Assembly: GCF_037975245.1 (NCBI RefSeq)
Contig: NC_092571.1
Coordinates: forward strand, 2,214,501-2,278,500
Reading direction: 5' to 3'
Source: Apostichopus japonicus
Lineage: Eukaryota > Echinodermata > Holothuroidea > Aspidochirotida > Stichopodidae
Length of the DNA: 64,000 nucleotides
Part shown: positions 20,412 through 34,564 of the stretch, in pieces
How positions within the stretch are numbered: the stretch's first letter is position 1
Layout: each line of letters begins with the position of its first letter
Made by a program: the position numbers and the translations under genes
The notes under the pieces: generated by a model
The model's database searches: none
The model's input: the letters and a program-made list of their open reading frames with translations, nothing else
What the model was told of the DNA's origin: nothing

Positions 20412-23400
20412 ATGCCTAGAGCATCTGCCAAGTTGTCCCACTTTAATATTCAAGAGCAACAAATGTACCTATTTCCCAAAGACAGATAAGTCTATTTATA
20501 ACTATAGTCTCAAAGACAGTTCAGTGTCCAGCTGTACACAGACAACCTTGCCAACTACACAGAAATTTTCATTGTTAGTGTCGGTAAAATCAGTATCATA
20601 TTGTACATTTCAGTATATCTCACATTTATAAGAACCGACCACTCTCTTTGTAAAATATGCCAGCTTTAAGAGTAATATAAGTCAACCTGGTCATCAAACC
20701 AGCAAAGCAGATGTTTGAACAATTGCTAGATCTTAAAAGAAAGTTTAAATGAGTCTCAATTGCTAGATTTTAAAGGCAGTTTAGCTGAGCCTCAGTTGTT
20801 AACACTTTTTTTCCCTGCAAGCTACAAATGTTTTGTCATGACCAAATCAACAACAGTTAACTGACTGTAAAATTAGTAATTTCTAAAATTACTTACTAAT
20901 GAATAATAATTTAAGATATAGAAGACAAAATATAATTAAGATGTTGTAAGTGATTTGGGTGTCTTTTTCAGTGTGTACAGTTATAGTCGTGTTCATATTC
21001 CAAAGTGGCAAACACTTCTTCTGTTTTCTTTTGTTATCGTTTGTGTCCCACTTTGATTGCGGATTACAATATCCAAACTCTTTGTAAATCTTTAGCTACC
21101 TATCCCAATAAACTGACCTTGGCAAGTTTTGGTTTTGTGTGGATATATAAATTCCTTCTGTTGCTACCCAGCTTTCCAGTTTTCTGGCCTTAGTTTCATT
21201 TTCTCTGAATTTGTTCATTTAAAGTTTTAAAAAAAACAGCCTTCAGTCCTCGCCAATTTGTGAAGACTTGCAATGTTTTGGTTTGAAAATAGCTGCTTGA
21301 TATGCAGTCAATTCTTTCCCCGAATACTAATCACCTTCTTGAGTTAATTCATTTAACCTTTAACTATATTAGAGGTCATACGATAGCAATGAAGTATTTA
21401 ACCCTTGCTTAATTTGCCTTTTGTTTTGTGATTGGTATAAACCTTTGTACGTTTACTGCCTATTGTCCTCCTAGTCACCTGAGCGGTCATGTGTGGTGTC
21501 TCCCATTGTTGAGAGATTAGGACAAGCCTTGAAGTGGATTAGAGTATTTATCGCCAAGCATTGTTGCTTTTGTTAAAGACTTTTCCCGCTGACCCCATTT
21601 CGATCCCCAATTTTTCTTCTCTTTTCCTTTTTTTTATCTCTTTTTCTCATGGTTGAATTTTAATTTATTTTTTTTATTGATAAAAGACAAATTCTGGGTT
21701 AAATTCGCCTAGGAGTAATCTGTGTATTAGCACACATAGAGAATGTCCTAAGCTTAAGAGAAAATAACAAAATAAATACAAAAACTCTAGGAGATTACCT
21801 TGAAATTCTACAAATCTCTGCCACTGGTGTGCATATAGTCAGCGACCGTGTGACCACATTGCTCTGGTCGAGGGGAATATTCTGCGCCAACTTGCGCACT
21901 CTTGCACACTCATATATTTATCAACGATAATCAGAAAAATACAAAATACCACTATGTACACCAAAGCATATATCTTCACCCACATTATCTGATTTAATTT
22001 TCTTGGTTGAGAGAAAGAAATTTAGAAAATGACTCCAAATCCTCCACTTTTAAAGCAATGCAAAGATGATTATGACATCACAGGTTCACCTTCCTCCCAT
22101 GTATCAATCAATGAAACATTGGTGGACAACATTCCCACTGTACACATACCTCTAGATGTCAATATACTCATGAGGTGTTTAACAGAAGGCTCCAAAACAT
22201 TTTATAATCCTTACACCGACTAAAAGTTTGTTCCACTTTAATATCAGTTTGAGCTTATTTTTCTATATCACAGATAAGGGTTGTGTTGGTTGTGTGGATG
22301 CACCAAAGTAAATGGGGGTCAGGGTGGGGGGGGGGATAAGGGTATAAAGACTAGTTGATTAATACACTGTGAGTCAGATATATAATCAGTTTCACTGAAA
22401 CCATAAGTGTTTTTTTTTTCAATGTACAGCTCAAAAGTCATATTGTGTTGGATTGTAACACTGAGTAACATTCTCTTCCAGCCATGTAATAAAAAACGCA
22501 GACTGGGATATTGCTCATTGTAACTTATGCGTCTATTCTTCATTCTTCATGAAATTCAATACAGAAAATTTTATGTTGCATATCATATTATTTTGATGAA
22601 CTTTCCAAACTTTGAAGTTTGCGCCCAATGTTTTTTAAATTTCTGCTTCAGTTGTGGTGGACTATTTGAAGGTTAACATATCATGCTGTGTTAGGTACCT
22701 CTTGTCTTCCTCAATTGTCAAGCTTGATAACACCTGATTGCGACAAGAACTGCAACACAAACTGCAGACTTATAGACCTGTGCATGCAAGCAGTCCACAC
22801 TGCCATAGCCCTTTAGAGAGGCATCAACACTGTTTGACAGTTATATCTAACTTTGGGAATGGCAAAACGTCACCACACCCTTCTATCAGAAGAGATTAAC
22901 TTAACTGCTTTCTTTAAATAATTATCTTTCTTTTTCTGGTTTTGGTGGTCAGGTGTTTCTGTGGGCGAGATGTGTGTATGCATTTGGGCCTATAGAAAAC
23001 TAAAACACCGCACACAATAATTCAGTGATATCAACTAAGGTTGATCAGTTGCTTTTAATTGTTCTGTAGTTGTCCTGGTTACTTGCATTTATACAAAATG
23101 GCTACCTTTTGTGTGTGTGCCCCTTGCTTGCCAGTAGAACAGTAAGTTGCTTGGTTTTACCCTTTTTTTTTCCTTTGATGGCCTTAAGATAACCTTTTTT
23201 TAAACTATATTACAAATTTATCAAAGAAAGATGACATTTTATAACAACCTTTAGTAATACGGTGCAGCATTTAAGTTTTTAAAATTGATAAAACCACTGG
23301 CCTTCATATATTTAGAGCAAGTCAGGTCTTTGGGATGTGATTGGGGGTCGAGTGGGGGGGGGGTGGATATGGAAGGCTGGGAAAACCTCCAACTCCCTTT

Positions 23401-23749
23401 GCACAAAATGTGATAACTGTTGAGCTCCTATACTCAAAGGGGATTTTTGCTCACAAACTAAAATTTGGTGCAGAAATGCAACCTGTCTTGAAGGCACTAG
23501 ATTGCAACGTCAACGTAACATATCCAAATCAGTTTGGAGTAGGAGCATACATTATTAAAACCTGAACCCATGTAAAAGGAATGGGGTGATGTAGGAACTA
23601 AACTGAGGTCATTTTCTTGCAATGATGTTAAAACACTTGGCATATATATGGACACAACATCATACTAACTTTGGCAAGCATTTTACAGTCTGCCTGACAG
23701 CATTTTCTCCTCATATTTAAAAGTGCTCAATGTTGAGGAATAATGTGTT
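20412..23749. other. Non-coding stretch, nothing recognised
   Basis: AT-rich DNA downstream of OPA1. Several acceptor-like sites (for example about 20975, 22275 and 22654) lead only to short open frames with no OPA1 resemblance. Poly-G at about 22326-22334 and 23353-23361. Confidence 0.5.
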
Positions 23750-23755
23750 CAAAGG

Positions 23756-24132
23756 CAGGGATGTGCCCACGCTGGGCGGCCCCGCCCAGCACTAAAAATT
23801 ACCGCCCAGCACTGTCTTCAAAAATCGTGAATCCCGCCCAGCACTATTTTCATCTAAAATCCCGACATTCCTAACAATATATTCAACATAAATTGGGCCT
23901 AGCCTATATGCCAAAATCATACCGACTAATAATGCATCAGTTACATGTGAGAAACATTACTTACGGCTCTCAATCGGTCCCTTGTAAAATCTCTTTAAAA
24001 CAAACTAATAACTTTTACCAGGTATGTAATATATTTCACTAAAAAAAGAGGGACACCCCCTCCCTCTTAGACCACTTCCCCAGGACGGTGATCAGTATAC
24101 CCAGCACTCAGGAAATCTTGGGCACATCCCTG
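23756..24132. mobile_element. MITE with 6-bp target duplication, copy 2 (377 bp)
   Basis: Perfect 13-bp terminal inverted repeats: CAGGGATGTGCCC at 23756-23768 and GGGCACATCCCTG at 24120-24132. Exact 6-bp duplications CAAAGG flank it (23750-23755 and 24133-24138). Interior blocks are shared with the copy at 8878. No coding capacity. Confidence 0.92.
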
Positions 24133-25197
24133 CAAAGGGTTAATCTCTAGATGGCAAAGAACCTTTGAAAGGGTCAGTCATTGTCAGCATGCTTAAATAT
24201 GGAGGCAATGATGACTGCCTTTAAACCATAATGGTATCTATCGATCCCACACTCTACCCAACACACACCGATGAGAATCTCCAGGATATTTGTACCTTTG
24301 TCGTCTTTCTTTTTTGATTTTGCAAATTATAGTCTCTGAAACAACCGAGGTAGAGAACCTCCGACGGATTTAGCTTTGTTGATTTCAGGGAATAAAAAAA
24401 AAACACACAATATAAGTTGCTTCCTGACTGTCTGGTAGAGTTTAATCTATAAATGATCATCTATGTTGATAACTTTGTTAAAATAATTGAGAACATTCTT
24501 GATGTGGAGATATCACTTCGTTTGTCGGTCGTGGGGAAATTTAGACTCTAAACAGACTAGCCGGTGTTTGTGTCGCTCCATGGTGATTCTGTTCGACAAT
24601 GGTATCTCCCTTCATTCTTAAAAGCCCTTTGATCAGCAGTTTACACTTGTCAGAGCTGATTAGTTTTGCTCTCCAGTGAATGCCTTTCATAACCAGGGTT
24701 CGCTTATCAGTTTACTTTATTGAGAAAGGAGGTATTGAACTGTTCCTTTTCTGATAATTGAGCACTGTTAATAAAGATATTATATTAGCATATCAGCTCC
24801 AGTGAAGTAAATTTTCAATTGAAAACAGTTACAATTTAATAACGTGAAGAACTCGCCGGACCAGCGTACTAAACTGAATTAAACTAAACTGAAAGTATCT
24901 GCGGAATATGTAGGAAAGCAAAGCGTCCTAAATTCTGACAGCGAAGTGAAAACCCCTCTTGATACCAAATGGAGCAAGTTTTTGACAAAGAAATGGAAAA
25001 CCATAAATAGGGCTAGATATATATATTTGATGAAATATTCCCTTTATTTCTTCCAAAATGAGATCATACTGTACGTTGATACTAAGCTTAAATGAAGAAT
25101 ATTAATCCCATTGTGTTTCTTAGTCTTTCTTTTCCTCTCTATCTTTTGTTAAGTCTTTAAATTTTCATTTACCTAATTTTTTTTTGTTTTTATGTTA

Positions 25198-25349
25198 GAA
25201 GGAAAAGAATCCCAAATTCTTAATAATTACATAATTTACCCTCTTTATAATTTTTTCTCTCCCTGTCCTTTTTGGAAGGAAAAAATTAAAAATTCTCAAC
25301 AATTACATAATTAACCCTCTATTTATAATTTTTGTCTCCCCCTGTCCTT
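25198..25349 (+). repeat. Tandem duplication, 2 x about 77 bp
   Basis: Units start GAAGGAAAA and share AATTACATAATT, ACCCTCT and CCCTGTCCTT in the same order. The second unit starts at 25275. Confidence 0.85.
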
Positions 25350-25887
25350 GAAATGATGTAAAGTCTATATACTAAAAGCTATTTGGGCGGGTGTAGATAT
25401 TCTCTCTATTATCTATCTCGGCCTTCAGAACTTTACACCTTAACTGCCCTGCTCACAGAAGCAAAGCAATCCTTCCTCCTCCTTCTATTGTGAACTATAA
25501 TCCACTTTTAAAACTGTTGGGAGGTATTACTGTCACTTTGAAGGTTTCCTCCCTATTCACTATTTAGTATCAACATCCAGGGTTAGACAGTTTACTTCTT
25601 CCCGCTCTCCATTGATGAGGCAGGTCTGTATCTTCATCCAGTTGATGAAGAACGTTCCCTCTCATCTTCTCCTCTTTGAAAGTTGCTCCCAGAAGAGGCC
25701 CAATACAACCTGAGGTTCTTGTACACTATGGTATATTTAAAGTTGGCTTGTAACTTGTGTCAATTTAATAGTTACACTTAATTAGTAGAGGACACCCCAC
25801 AAACTAATAATGGTAGCTCCTTCCCTGATCAGAGATATGCAACCATATGAATACTCACCATCAGAGTTATTAATCTAGTGTACAATT

Positions 25888-25910
25888 TGTGTGTGTGTGT
25901 GTGTGTGTGT
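25888..25910 (+). repeat. TG dinucleotide microsatellite
   Basis: Uninterrupted TG run of 23 nt. Confidence 0.95.
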
Positions 25911-28900
25911 CTCACAACATAATATATATTTGATATCCTATTGTTTACAATGCATAGAATTGTTTGACTTTTAGTCTAATTTTCAATGTTCCTGGTTCTA
26001 TCTTAGTGGGTTGTAGCATAAGCATGTGTTCAAGTGTACCAACAGATTGCAGTAAAGTTGCTTGTACATTCTAGGTGTCTTCTATGGTATCAAAAGTTAA
26101 AGGAAACTTAAAATTGACGTACTCTTTTTCGTTCCCATACTCGTGTATTTGTACTTGTCTTCATGCTTGAGATCTTGTACTCACATCGTACTCATCCTTG
26201 GACGTTGTACTCACACTGCAAGAGTGCTCTCCAGTTGCTACACTGTTACACATAGTTCTTCCTATCTATATCAGGATGATCGGTAAGCGATCTAGGCATT
26301 TGCAGCTTGATCAAAATAAATTGTTATAATACAAACTTGCTGTTCCTCACCTGAAGATTCAAAGCCATCTGACTGCATTTACAATTTAATTTTAGCTCGC
26401 CATCTGGCTCTGTTGCAGAAACTCTAACGTTTGATCGTTATATCATATCACACTGTCGTAAAATCTGGAGAAATACAAAATATCAACTTTCCAAAAATCT
26501 AACATTGCTCACGTTAAGACCACCAACAGTACCACACATGTGTACTGTAGTCATACGTAGGCTCCTAAGCCTATTCCACTTTACATGCTATAATTTGGAC
26601 TGCAGTCATTAATTCATTAAATTGTCATTAATTGGTTGGGCCATTTGGGGGCAGAGAATAAAGGCACATTTACTGTTAAATACAGAAAATTGTTTGACTT
26701 GAGGATGCCTCGATGTCGTGTCATGCCTTACAAATTCTCCTCAGCAACTTTTGCTGCAAGGCTTAAAAATTTGATCATGTGATAATACGGAAAAAAAAAG
26801 AACATCTACCTCTCAGGCAATCAAATCTTTGAATTGTTTGGTTATTTTCTCCATTTTTGGTCTCTTTAAAGAAGCTTTGAATTTCTTTTAAAATCTCTTT
26901 TCGTTTCTATTCCTTAAATGGAGTGATGGTTATTATCTTCCAGGTAGGTTGACAAGTATCGTACCCAGTTTTCCTTTCATGCTTCTCCCCTATTGAGTGT
27001 AAGAGTAATCAGCTTGCAGGGATAACGTTGCTAATGGGCCTGGGTCCTATTCTCCGGGAACACTCATTTGAACTGATCCTCTATAGGGTTTACATACCCC
27101 CCAGAGTTAAATGGTAATTCTTCAAAGATGGCACCGTCCCCTGGGAAGAAAAAAAGGTTCAGTAGAAATGTCCTTGAAACTGCACAGGACAAGCCCTTCC
27201 ACGATGTCTTAAGAATGTTAATACCCAAAACTCATTAGTTCAGTTGATGTAAAAGTTACAAGAAATACTTCTTTTAATTGATCAGTCAGAAGATCAAGCA
27301 AGAGGAATTGCTAGCAAGCCATGCCATAGACCCAACTTTAGGAGATGATAATGTGATGCCCCAAAATTGCCACAAGCAGTTAATAAAATATTATTTTAAT
27401 ATTGTGACTTCCTCAAACCAACTATTGAATCAAAATTCTTGTGTTTCCTTATTTGTAAAATTTGTATTTTTTGGTTGTGCAATTCATTTTCCCTGTTCAT
27501 TTATTTTACAATATGTATTTTCGTTATTTAAAACCTACAGTGTAACCGTTCAAATTTAAAGAAAGGTAACTAAACAACTTGAAATTTCAGTGTTTTTTGT
27601 TTGTATGATGACTATTTATTACAGGACTTGAAGTTATGAAGCACTAGAACTGTAGGCCTACCTGTGTCTAAACATACATTTTTCAGAATTTACTGGTAGT
27701 GTTTTGTAATTAGCAAACAAATAAAATTTGAAATGTTATGATGATTGTTGATGAGCTGCTGTAGGTCACTCTATAAAAGTTTTGCCATCTTTATGATTGT
27801 AATGACGACAGGAGAGATGACGTGATTCAGGGATGATGGGGTGAGGGGGGGGGGTGTTGGAGGGGAAGATTGAGATTTAGAAGTGGGGTGACACAGAATG
27901 TAGGAACATGGGATAATTATGGAGACTGATTCAATAGGTCAATCTTATTGTTCAAAAACTTCCTGAAAAAGTGGCTTCCATTGAAATAAGTTTTGATATC
28001 TGGACAAACAGGTCCAGAGAATGTATCAAAGGGATGTTGATTAGAAAAGCCAGCAGCCTATTTGAGGTTGTGTCTATATGAGTCTGCAACTCTGCCCAGA
28101 CAATGATTTGATATTTTCAATGGGAATGAATGCCAGCCAGGACTGAGCATGCAGAACAACGAACTGTTGCCATTCAGCTTTGACAAAGAGGAAAGTTGAT
28201 CTTTCCTAGTCTGATCTGATTTGGTTTCTGATAAGAGAGTTTTGATTTGATTGGAGGGGGGGGGAGAGTTCTATATCTCATCCTCATTGGTGGTCGATTT
28301 GTGATTGAGGTGACAGGCATCGCAAAAATCGGTTTTGCAAATGGTTAAGGAAAGAAATTATAGTTTGGCATGGAGCAGTTTTTAAAGCAGAGCTGGTTTT
28401 TGTTGGGTTTGATCAACTTTCAATAAGTACTATTCATATTATAAAGTACTTTAATTTGCATTAAGTTTATATGTCCTGCATTAGCTTGACCAGTCAGTTT
28501 GCATTTCAAATTGTGATGCAATGGATGTAAGTTTTTCAATTTTTCTAGTTGCTATCTTTACATGTGGTAAATACTAAACATGAATACAATTGGAAATGTT
28601 GATTATAACTGAATGGAATTCCTTTTGTTACTAGCTACGTAACTTAGATACGAAGGTGTTTTAACAGTTTGATAGTTTGCGACCCTTATTTTGAGTAGCA
28701 TTCAGAAGGTTTTGTGAAATTGCTTCCCAAAATTATGTGAAAAGCTGTTTAAAAGGTAGGTGAGAATAGGCTAGGAAAAGTGAGGGAAGACTATAGTATG
28801 GCAGAACATCTATTGCACTGGCCATGGGAAGGGGTGGGGCGATACAGCTCAGGGAAGTATGATACTGTAGTCCAGTTGTATGAACAGAGGAATTGACCAT

Positions 28901-30919
28901 ATGGAGGAGCTGGGGATAAATACAAATGTTTGGATTTGTTTGCATGGATTTATAAGCAAAGTGTAGTCATCAGAGATGCTGGGGGGATACTGGAGGAGAG
29001 GAGGGGAACTGTGGTAAGGTAAAGTAGAACTTAAATTAGAGAAACAAGCAAGTGATCAATCGGGAGGAGCTGGGGAGCATGTATGGGTAAGAAAAAGATT
29101 GTTGGTTCTAAGATAAACAGACAAAGTAGTTCTTAATTGAGAAGATGATGAGAAGATGGTGACCTGCGATAGGTAGTCCATCGTGAAAAATCTGTCAGTG
29201 GGGGTGGTGGAAGAAAGGAGGGTAGAGTTAAGACTATGGCTCACATGATCAAGCAATCGCTAAAAGGTCAATTAATTGTGCAGGGGGAGGGTAAGTGGTG
29301 AGAATAATGGCAGAAAAAAATGGTGCCTCCTATTGGTTCTTCTCTGGTGCAAATGTTTCGCTGTTTCAAACAAAAAGAAACAATCCTATTTACATCATAG
29401 TTGGCATTTAATTAAAATCATAATTGGTATTTAAGTTTGCAACAAACAATTAAAATGTTTAATCCATTGCAGCACTATTGTCTCGACTCCATAACATACC
29501 ATAAAATAGTACATTATCACAAACTGCACATGGAGCTTAAATTTGCTTTGCCCAGATTTTCACCAAAGGCCCAAAAAATCCCTGTTTCTGTACCATAGCT
29601 GAGCCCAAGGCTACCAATACCTTGCCACTTTAATTTTTGCTTCTGTGCCTTCCTAATTGCCCCCTCTCTTTGTCAGTATACACAGGGGAGTGGCTCCTGA
29701 CATTGCTGGTACTCTCACCCAAGGACAAATAGTTCATTTTCTTTTCCTTATAGGATGATTTTTTTCTTCTCTCTTTTATAAAGTTAACTGTATATTATTG
29801 TAGTATCAGATGTCGGTCTTTCTATCTTGTTTCTTTCTTTCCCTTACTTATTTTTAAACCAGCACGCTTAAGAGTATACAGTACAATACAGCATTCTTTA
29901 ATGCTGTTACTTCATCCCATCTACTGTACTGGACTTAAAATCCTCCAATAGTTTAAAAGATCATGAATACTTTCAAGTGCTGGATAACAGGTGGCCAGAC
30001 TTTTCCTTAGAGATATTGTCCAAAAATTCCTACTTGGGTCAAAACTATGGTAAATGTAGAAAAGTATTAATTGAATCTCTCTCGTGGGGAAGTCTAGCTA
30101 CGATGAGTTTGATGGGCAAATGGATATCCAGTCATACGGGAAGCCTTTCATGAACAGTGGATTGCCACTAAGTAACAGGCCTATCTTTTATATTTACTAT
30201 GAAAATTGGACTTAATCGCTCCAAGAACTATAACCTGCCCGTCTGTTCAGTCTCCCAGAATACATTGTAAACACAACATTTGTAGAACTCTGTCTTTGAG
30301 ATACATCTTTGCAAACTGTAGTTGCTACTATATGGTGTCAGGTTTGTGGCGCCCCCTATCGGGTATTATTTGATTGATAACATATATTTATCCAGTCAGC
30401 AAGTATACATGTCTCTGTGCAGTGATGAAATTTATATAAATTTCTAGGTATGTCCTGTGTATTTCCTGTAACTTGACAATTCATGACAACAGGATTGAGA
30501 TAAGCGATGAGACAGATGGGTAAAATGCCGTCGTGCCCTCGATGTTTGCCAAGGTAGGCAGGGCTGACAAAAATTCACCCATCCCCTTCCATATCTTGTT
30601 ATGATGGAGATTTTGTTCAACTCAAACTTGCAAAACTCAAACCTTATAAACAAAATGAAGATATCGTTTGGAACATATTTTCGAAGTTTCAATCCAAACT
30701 TATTGTTTTTAAGCCCCTCAACTGGTGTTAACTATTTGCCCCTTTTGTCCCTGTATACCCAAACTGCACAATTGTAACTAGTTAGTAAATTAATCACCCA
30801 GCGCATCTGTCTGCAAAGTTTTTCTGGCATGCTGTATTAATTTGTGAATGTTTGAATCAATCATGTTACTTCATTGCAGAGATTGTTGAACAGTACAGAT
30901 AACACATATTAGAACCTAT

Positions 30920-30955
30920 ATGACATCGCCCTCTATTAAAGTGTTGGAGAGCCCC
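30920..30955. repeat. Family C end fragment
   Basis: ATCGCCCTCTATTAAAG then TGTTGGAGAGCCCC matches the right end of the element at 12154-12574. Confidence 0.45.
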
Positions 30956-33900
30956 ATGTTTGTTTAATTATCTGAATGAGTTAATGATGAAAGTTGAAGC
31001 TGCTTTTGGAGTTGCTAAAATGTGTGTCAGACCAACCAAGCCATGTACAAAGTATTGTATGTAGTACTTTGAATTAAACATTTAAGCTATACTATCATTT
31101 GACTGATCTGAATTAAATAAAGTTGTGAAACTGATTAATAGGAATTTGTACAATGAAACAGACAATATTTCATTCTTTCTTTTTTAAGCTGTCCACTAGT
31201 TTGCATTATCTCGACCATTTCTGTTGTGGCTTCATTGCAATCAGAATTTGATGTAAGCAACCAGTTGTCTGCCGGACAACCACCAATTTTGTTGTCAGAA
31301 CAGAAATTAGGTGGTCTCAGATGATTGGACTGCTGTTAAAATATGCCCTGTTTATGTATGGTATGAAGTAGATTTTGACAAATTCAGAACTGTAAAGTGC
31401 AGCTTTAATTATCTAACAAAGATGTTTGTTGAATGTCTATAAACGTACTTTAAAATGTTTTTGCAGTTTTTTAGGGTTACCTGTCCTTTATTTACTACCA
31501 TTTGTTGTTGCAGAGAGGGAGTTGTTTTTGTTACAGAAAATGTTGTCATGCTTACAACAGAATGTCATTGTAAATTGGTACACATGTCCTTGAAATAAAT
31601 TAAGGAAAACATGTACATTGGTAATCAACAAAAGGGCACCAGTCTTTTAAATATATATGTCGCACGAACTGTATTTTTGTCTCCATCAATATTCCGTCCA
31701 AAATCTGATCATAATCATTCTGTTACTTTTGAGTGGCAGGTATACAGTTTGGCTAAAATAACAAACGTGTAGAATAACATCCACAGGACAGTCGATTCCT
31801 TCTCCTTTTCCAAACACCTTTCGGCTACCGTTCTTTGTCCATCGGAATGATCAGATTACCGGAATTGAAAATGAAGTGAATGGAATCTCGGCGACTACGG
31901 CAGCTGTAGCCCGTTTCTTCGAATGACGATTAAGGATGGAGTCCATTGCCATGTTTTGACTTTTATGACTTAAAGCTGATAGCATAATGGAAGCATTTTT
32001 GGATAGCCAGCCATGTTTTGTCCGAGTCCTCCCAATATAAACCATACTTTCCTTTTTCTTAGATTGTATATAGCCAAAGAAGAAATTCAATTGTCCAACG
32101 AGATCAGTTCATCATCGAATCTCAGTAATAATTCTTACCGTTAAGAACACTCTCTCTTTTTCGACCGAGGTCTTGCAACACTGTTGTTGTTGGAAATAAA
32201 TTTGTCGATGATAACACTCGGTACAATTTTCAATGTTGCCACAGTACATTATAGTGCAAACTTAATAGGGGACAAATGAAGAGAGCTAGGTTTCTATCAC
32301 TGGCTAAATTCTCAGTCTTGCCAATAGATGCATTACATGTTAAGTTTCATTCTTGCCCTGGAACTTCCTTTTTGGAGAAATTGTTCCTCTTACCACTTTT
32401 CAGTGATCATGAATGGTTATTCAAATTTCTGCTTTCTCTTAGTAAGCCTTATTGGTAATTCTTTTGCAATTGGTCAAGTAAAACCTTCATTTCTTACCAA
32501 TTTCTATAATCCTATAAGCACTGTATGCACGTGTGGTTTCTGTGTGCTCAGACTGTTGATCGATTAACAGTATCCGGGCTCCCCGCTATGCTTTTGAAAT
32601 CTGCAAAATATTTCTTTTTGAAAATTAGAGCAAAGGACAATTGGCAACTTTTCTATTGTTATCTTTTAATTTGATAACCTACAAAGCAATTAATGGTAAA
32701 ATTGGATCCATTCAGATTGCTTGTTTACTTTAGAGATTGATGTAACAACTCTACAAAAACAGTTCTTCTGGAGAGGTCTTTTTCAAACTAAAACGACTCA
32801 AGTCTAATAGGACCCAAATCAAATATACTAAAAGAAGGTTAAAGAGACAACTTAACAATTAAAACTGGTTCCTGAAACAACAGGTGGGCTAAAGTCAACA
32901 GGGGTAGTTGGGGGGGGAGGGGGTTGGCTAAATTTGTTCATGTCAACTGATTAAATTCATACTTTATACCCTCTCCAGCATAGTAATTAAATTAGCCAAT
33001 GAATGTCTGATCTAAGCACACTTTTAATCGCTATTATAAGTGGGTTTGAAAGACATCCTTAAACGGAGGGTTTGTTTAGGGCATGCTGCCTGATAATTTT
33101 ACTTGTTTGCTCTGGCAATGGGAGTTCATCAAGAGTTTCCCAGTGTGTAAGTGAATACATGGACAAGAGAATTATGTCAAAGGCTTGCAGTCGAAAATAG
33201 TAGCCTTAAAGTACAAAACAAGATTCAAAGCCATAAAATGCACAGGTATGCAGATGGCCTGTCAAATGGTAATGTTTACAACTTAGGTAAGTTTTTAGTA
33301 AGAAACAACACCCTGATAGTAGCAAGGGCACCCATCATTCTCTCAAATACTGTAATTGTGGTATATATAATCCTGCTACCGTAACAAACTCCCTACCCTC
33401 ATTGTTTTCTTGTGGTAGCCATATATATACATGTGCCATTATTGTGTAATAACACCCTTCCCATGGCAACCCACTGTAATTCTTGTCCATTACATCATAC
33501 ACGATACATGTAGATCTTATACAAACACTCTCTAGGGAGCTTTCATGTACTGTGCCTGTGTTGATCTATATTACCATATTTAAACGACCATCCCCCCCCC
33601 CCCAATTACTTTCAGAAGATTTTAATTGCCCGGTAAGAGTATCTGTCAATTAAAGAAAATTCTCATGGTAAACAGAGGTAGACAACTTGGGCAAGTCAAA
33701 TCAGTTGGCCACACCTAAATGTCGCTTTACAAATTGACTATTTCACAGTAAATTAACTTTACATAAAACTTCAAACCATTGTCATTCATAATTTGTGCTT
33801 TCATATTGAGTTTGTGTTGGCCCTTTTCGTTTTCTTGTTTCACTCATTCTTATTTTGGATTAAATATGCCAGATGAAGTCAAGTAGATGGATTGTTTTGG

Positions 33901-34556
33901 TGTTTGCACACAATAGCTGTCAAAGATGTTAGACCTTCAACTAGTTGTGACTCACACTTTAGCCTTCACGCCTCATCAGAAAACTATGTCATGGACTATT
34001 GCAGTGTACTCTTCCTCATAGGGTGCATTTGGCACCTTCAGACCAAAACTTGATCTGGTTAATACCTGTACCAAAATGGCCAACTGCTGCCATATGAATG
34101 CAAATTGTGTACTATGGATAATAACACAGTTTTTGCACACAAAACCATTCAGTATTTTAAGTCTGGCTGGAATTGCCCTCACTTTTTATTAGATAATTGG
34201 ACAAATTGTTAAGTTATATAAAGAAGTTACCTCAAGATTAAATTTCCATTTTTTTTTTTTCATTTTCCCAGCTCAATTGTAATTTTAAGCCACAAGATTA
34301 CCTTGCTTTTGTATTTACTGGCAATATTTAGCATTTAAAGAGGTGTATGAATTTAAACAAAAATCATGTTAATTCTAGATGCAACATTTAAATAATCTGT
34401 TTCACCCTGATACTAACTGCGATATATTATTTATATACCTAAATGCAGTTAATTGTACCGTATGTGCCCGGGAGGTTTGGTGAAATTGCTGACCAAATGA
34501 TAAATGCTGCTTTCATACAAGAGTTATTATAACATCTGTAGGATGATCCTTAATAC
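30956..34556. other. Non-coding stretch, nothing recognised
   Basis: AT-rich, with G or C runs at about 32910-32925 and 33590-33602. No repeat copy or conserved ORF identified. Confidence 0.5.
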
Positions 34557-34564
34557 ACCTCATC

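Larger units (their letters stand above)
24139..30919. other. Non-coding stretch with simple repeats
   Basis: No recognisable gene. It holds the 77-bp tandem duplication at 25198, a TG run at 25888 and a G/A-rich stretch at about 28720-29330 that creates artificial minus-strand ORFs. Confidence 0.5.

Noticed and set aside
27278-27559. Possible last OPA1 exon (QKIKQEELLASHAID)
   Set aside because: It looks slightly helical, but the frame would need a weak gtacaa donor instead of the consensus phase-1 gtaagt at 19862; it also continues into AT-rich sequence.
28733-29256. Minus-strand ORFs rich in Ser, Pro, Leu and Thr
   Set aside because: The plus strand is GA-rich here, which suppresses stops on the minus strand; no domain seen.
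33151-33384. Possible last OPA1 exon (ENSSLKVQNKIQSHKMH)
   Set aside because: The phase fits, but the acceptor has no pyrimidine tract and the residues do not match the conserved tail.
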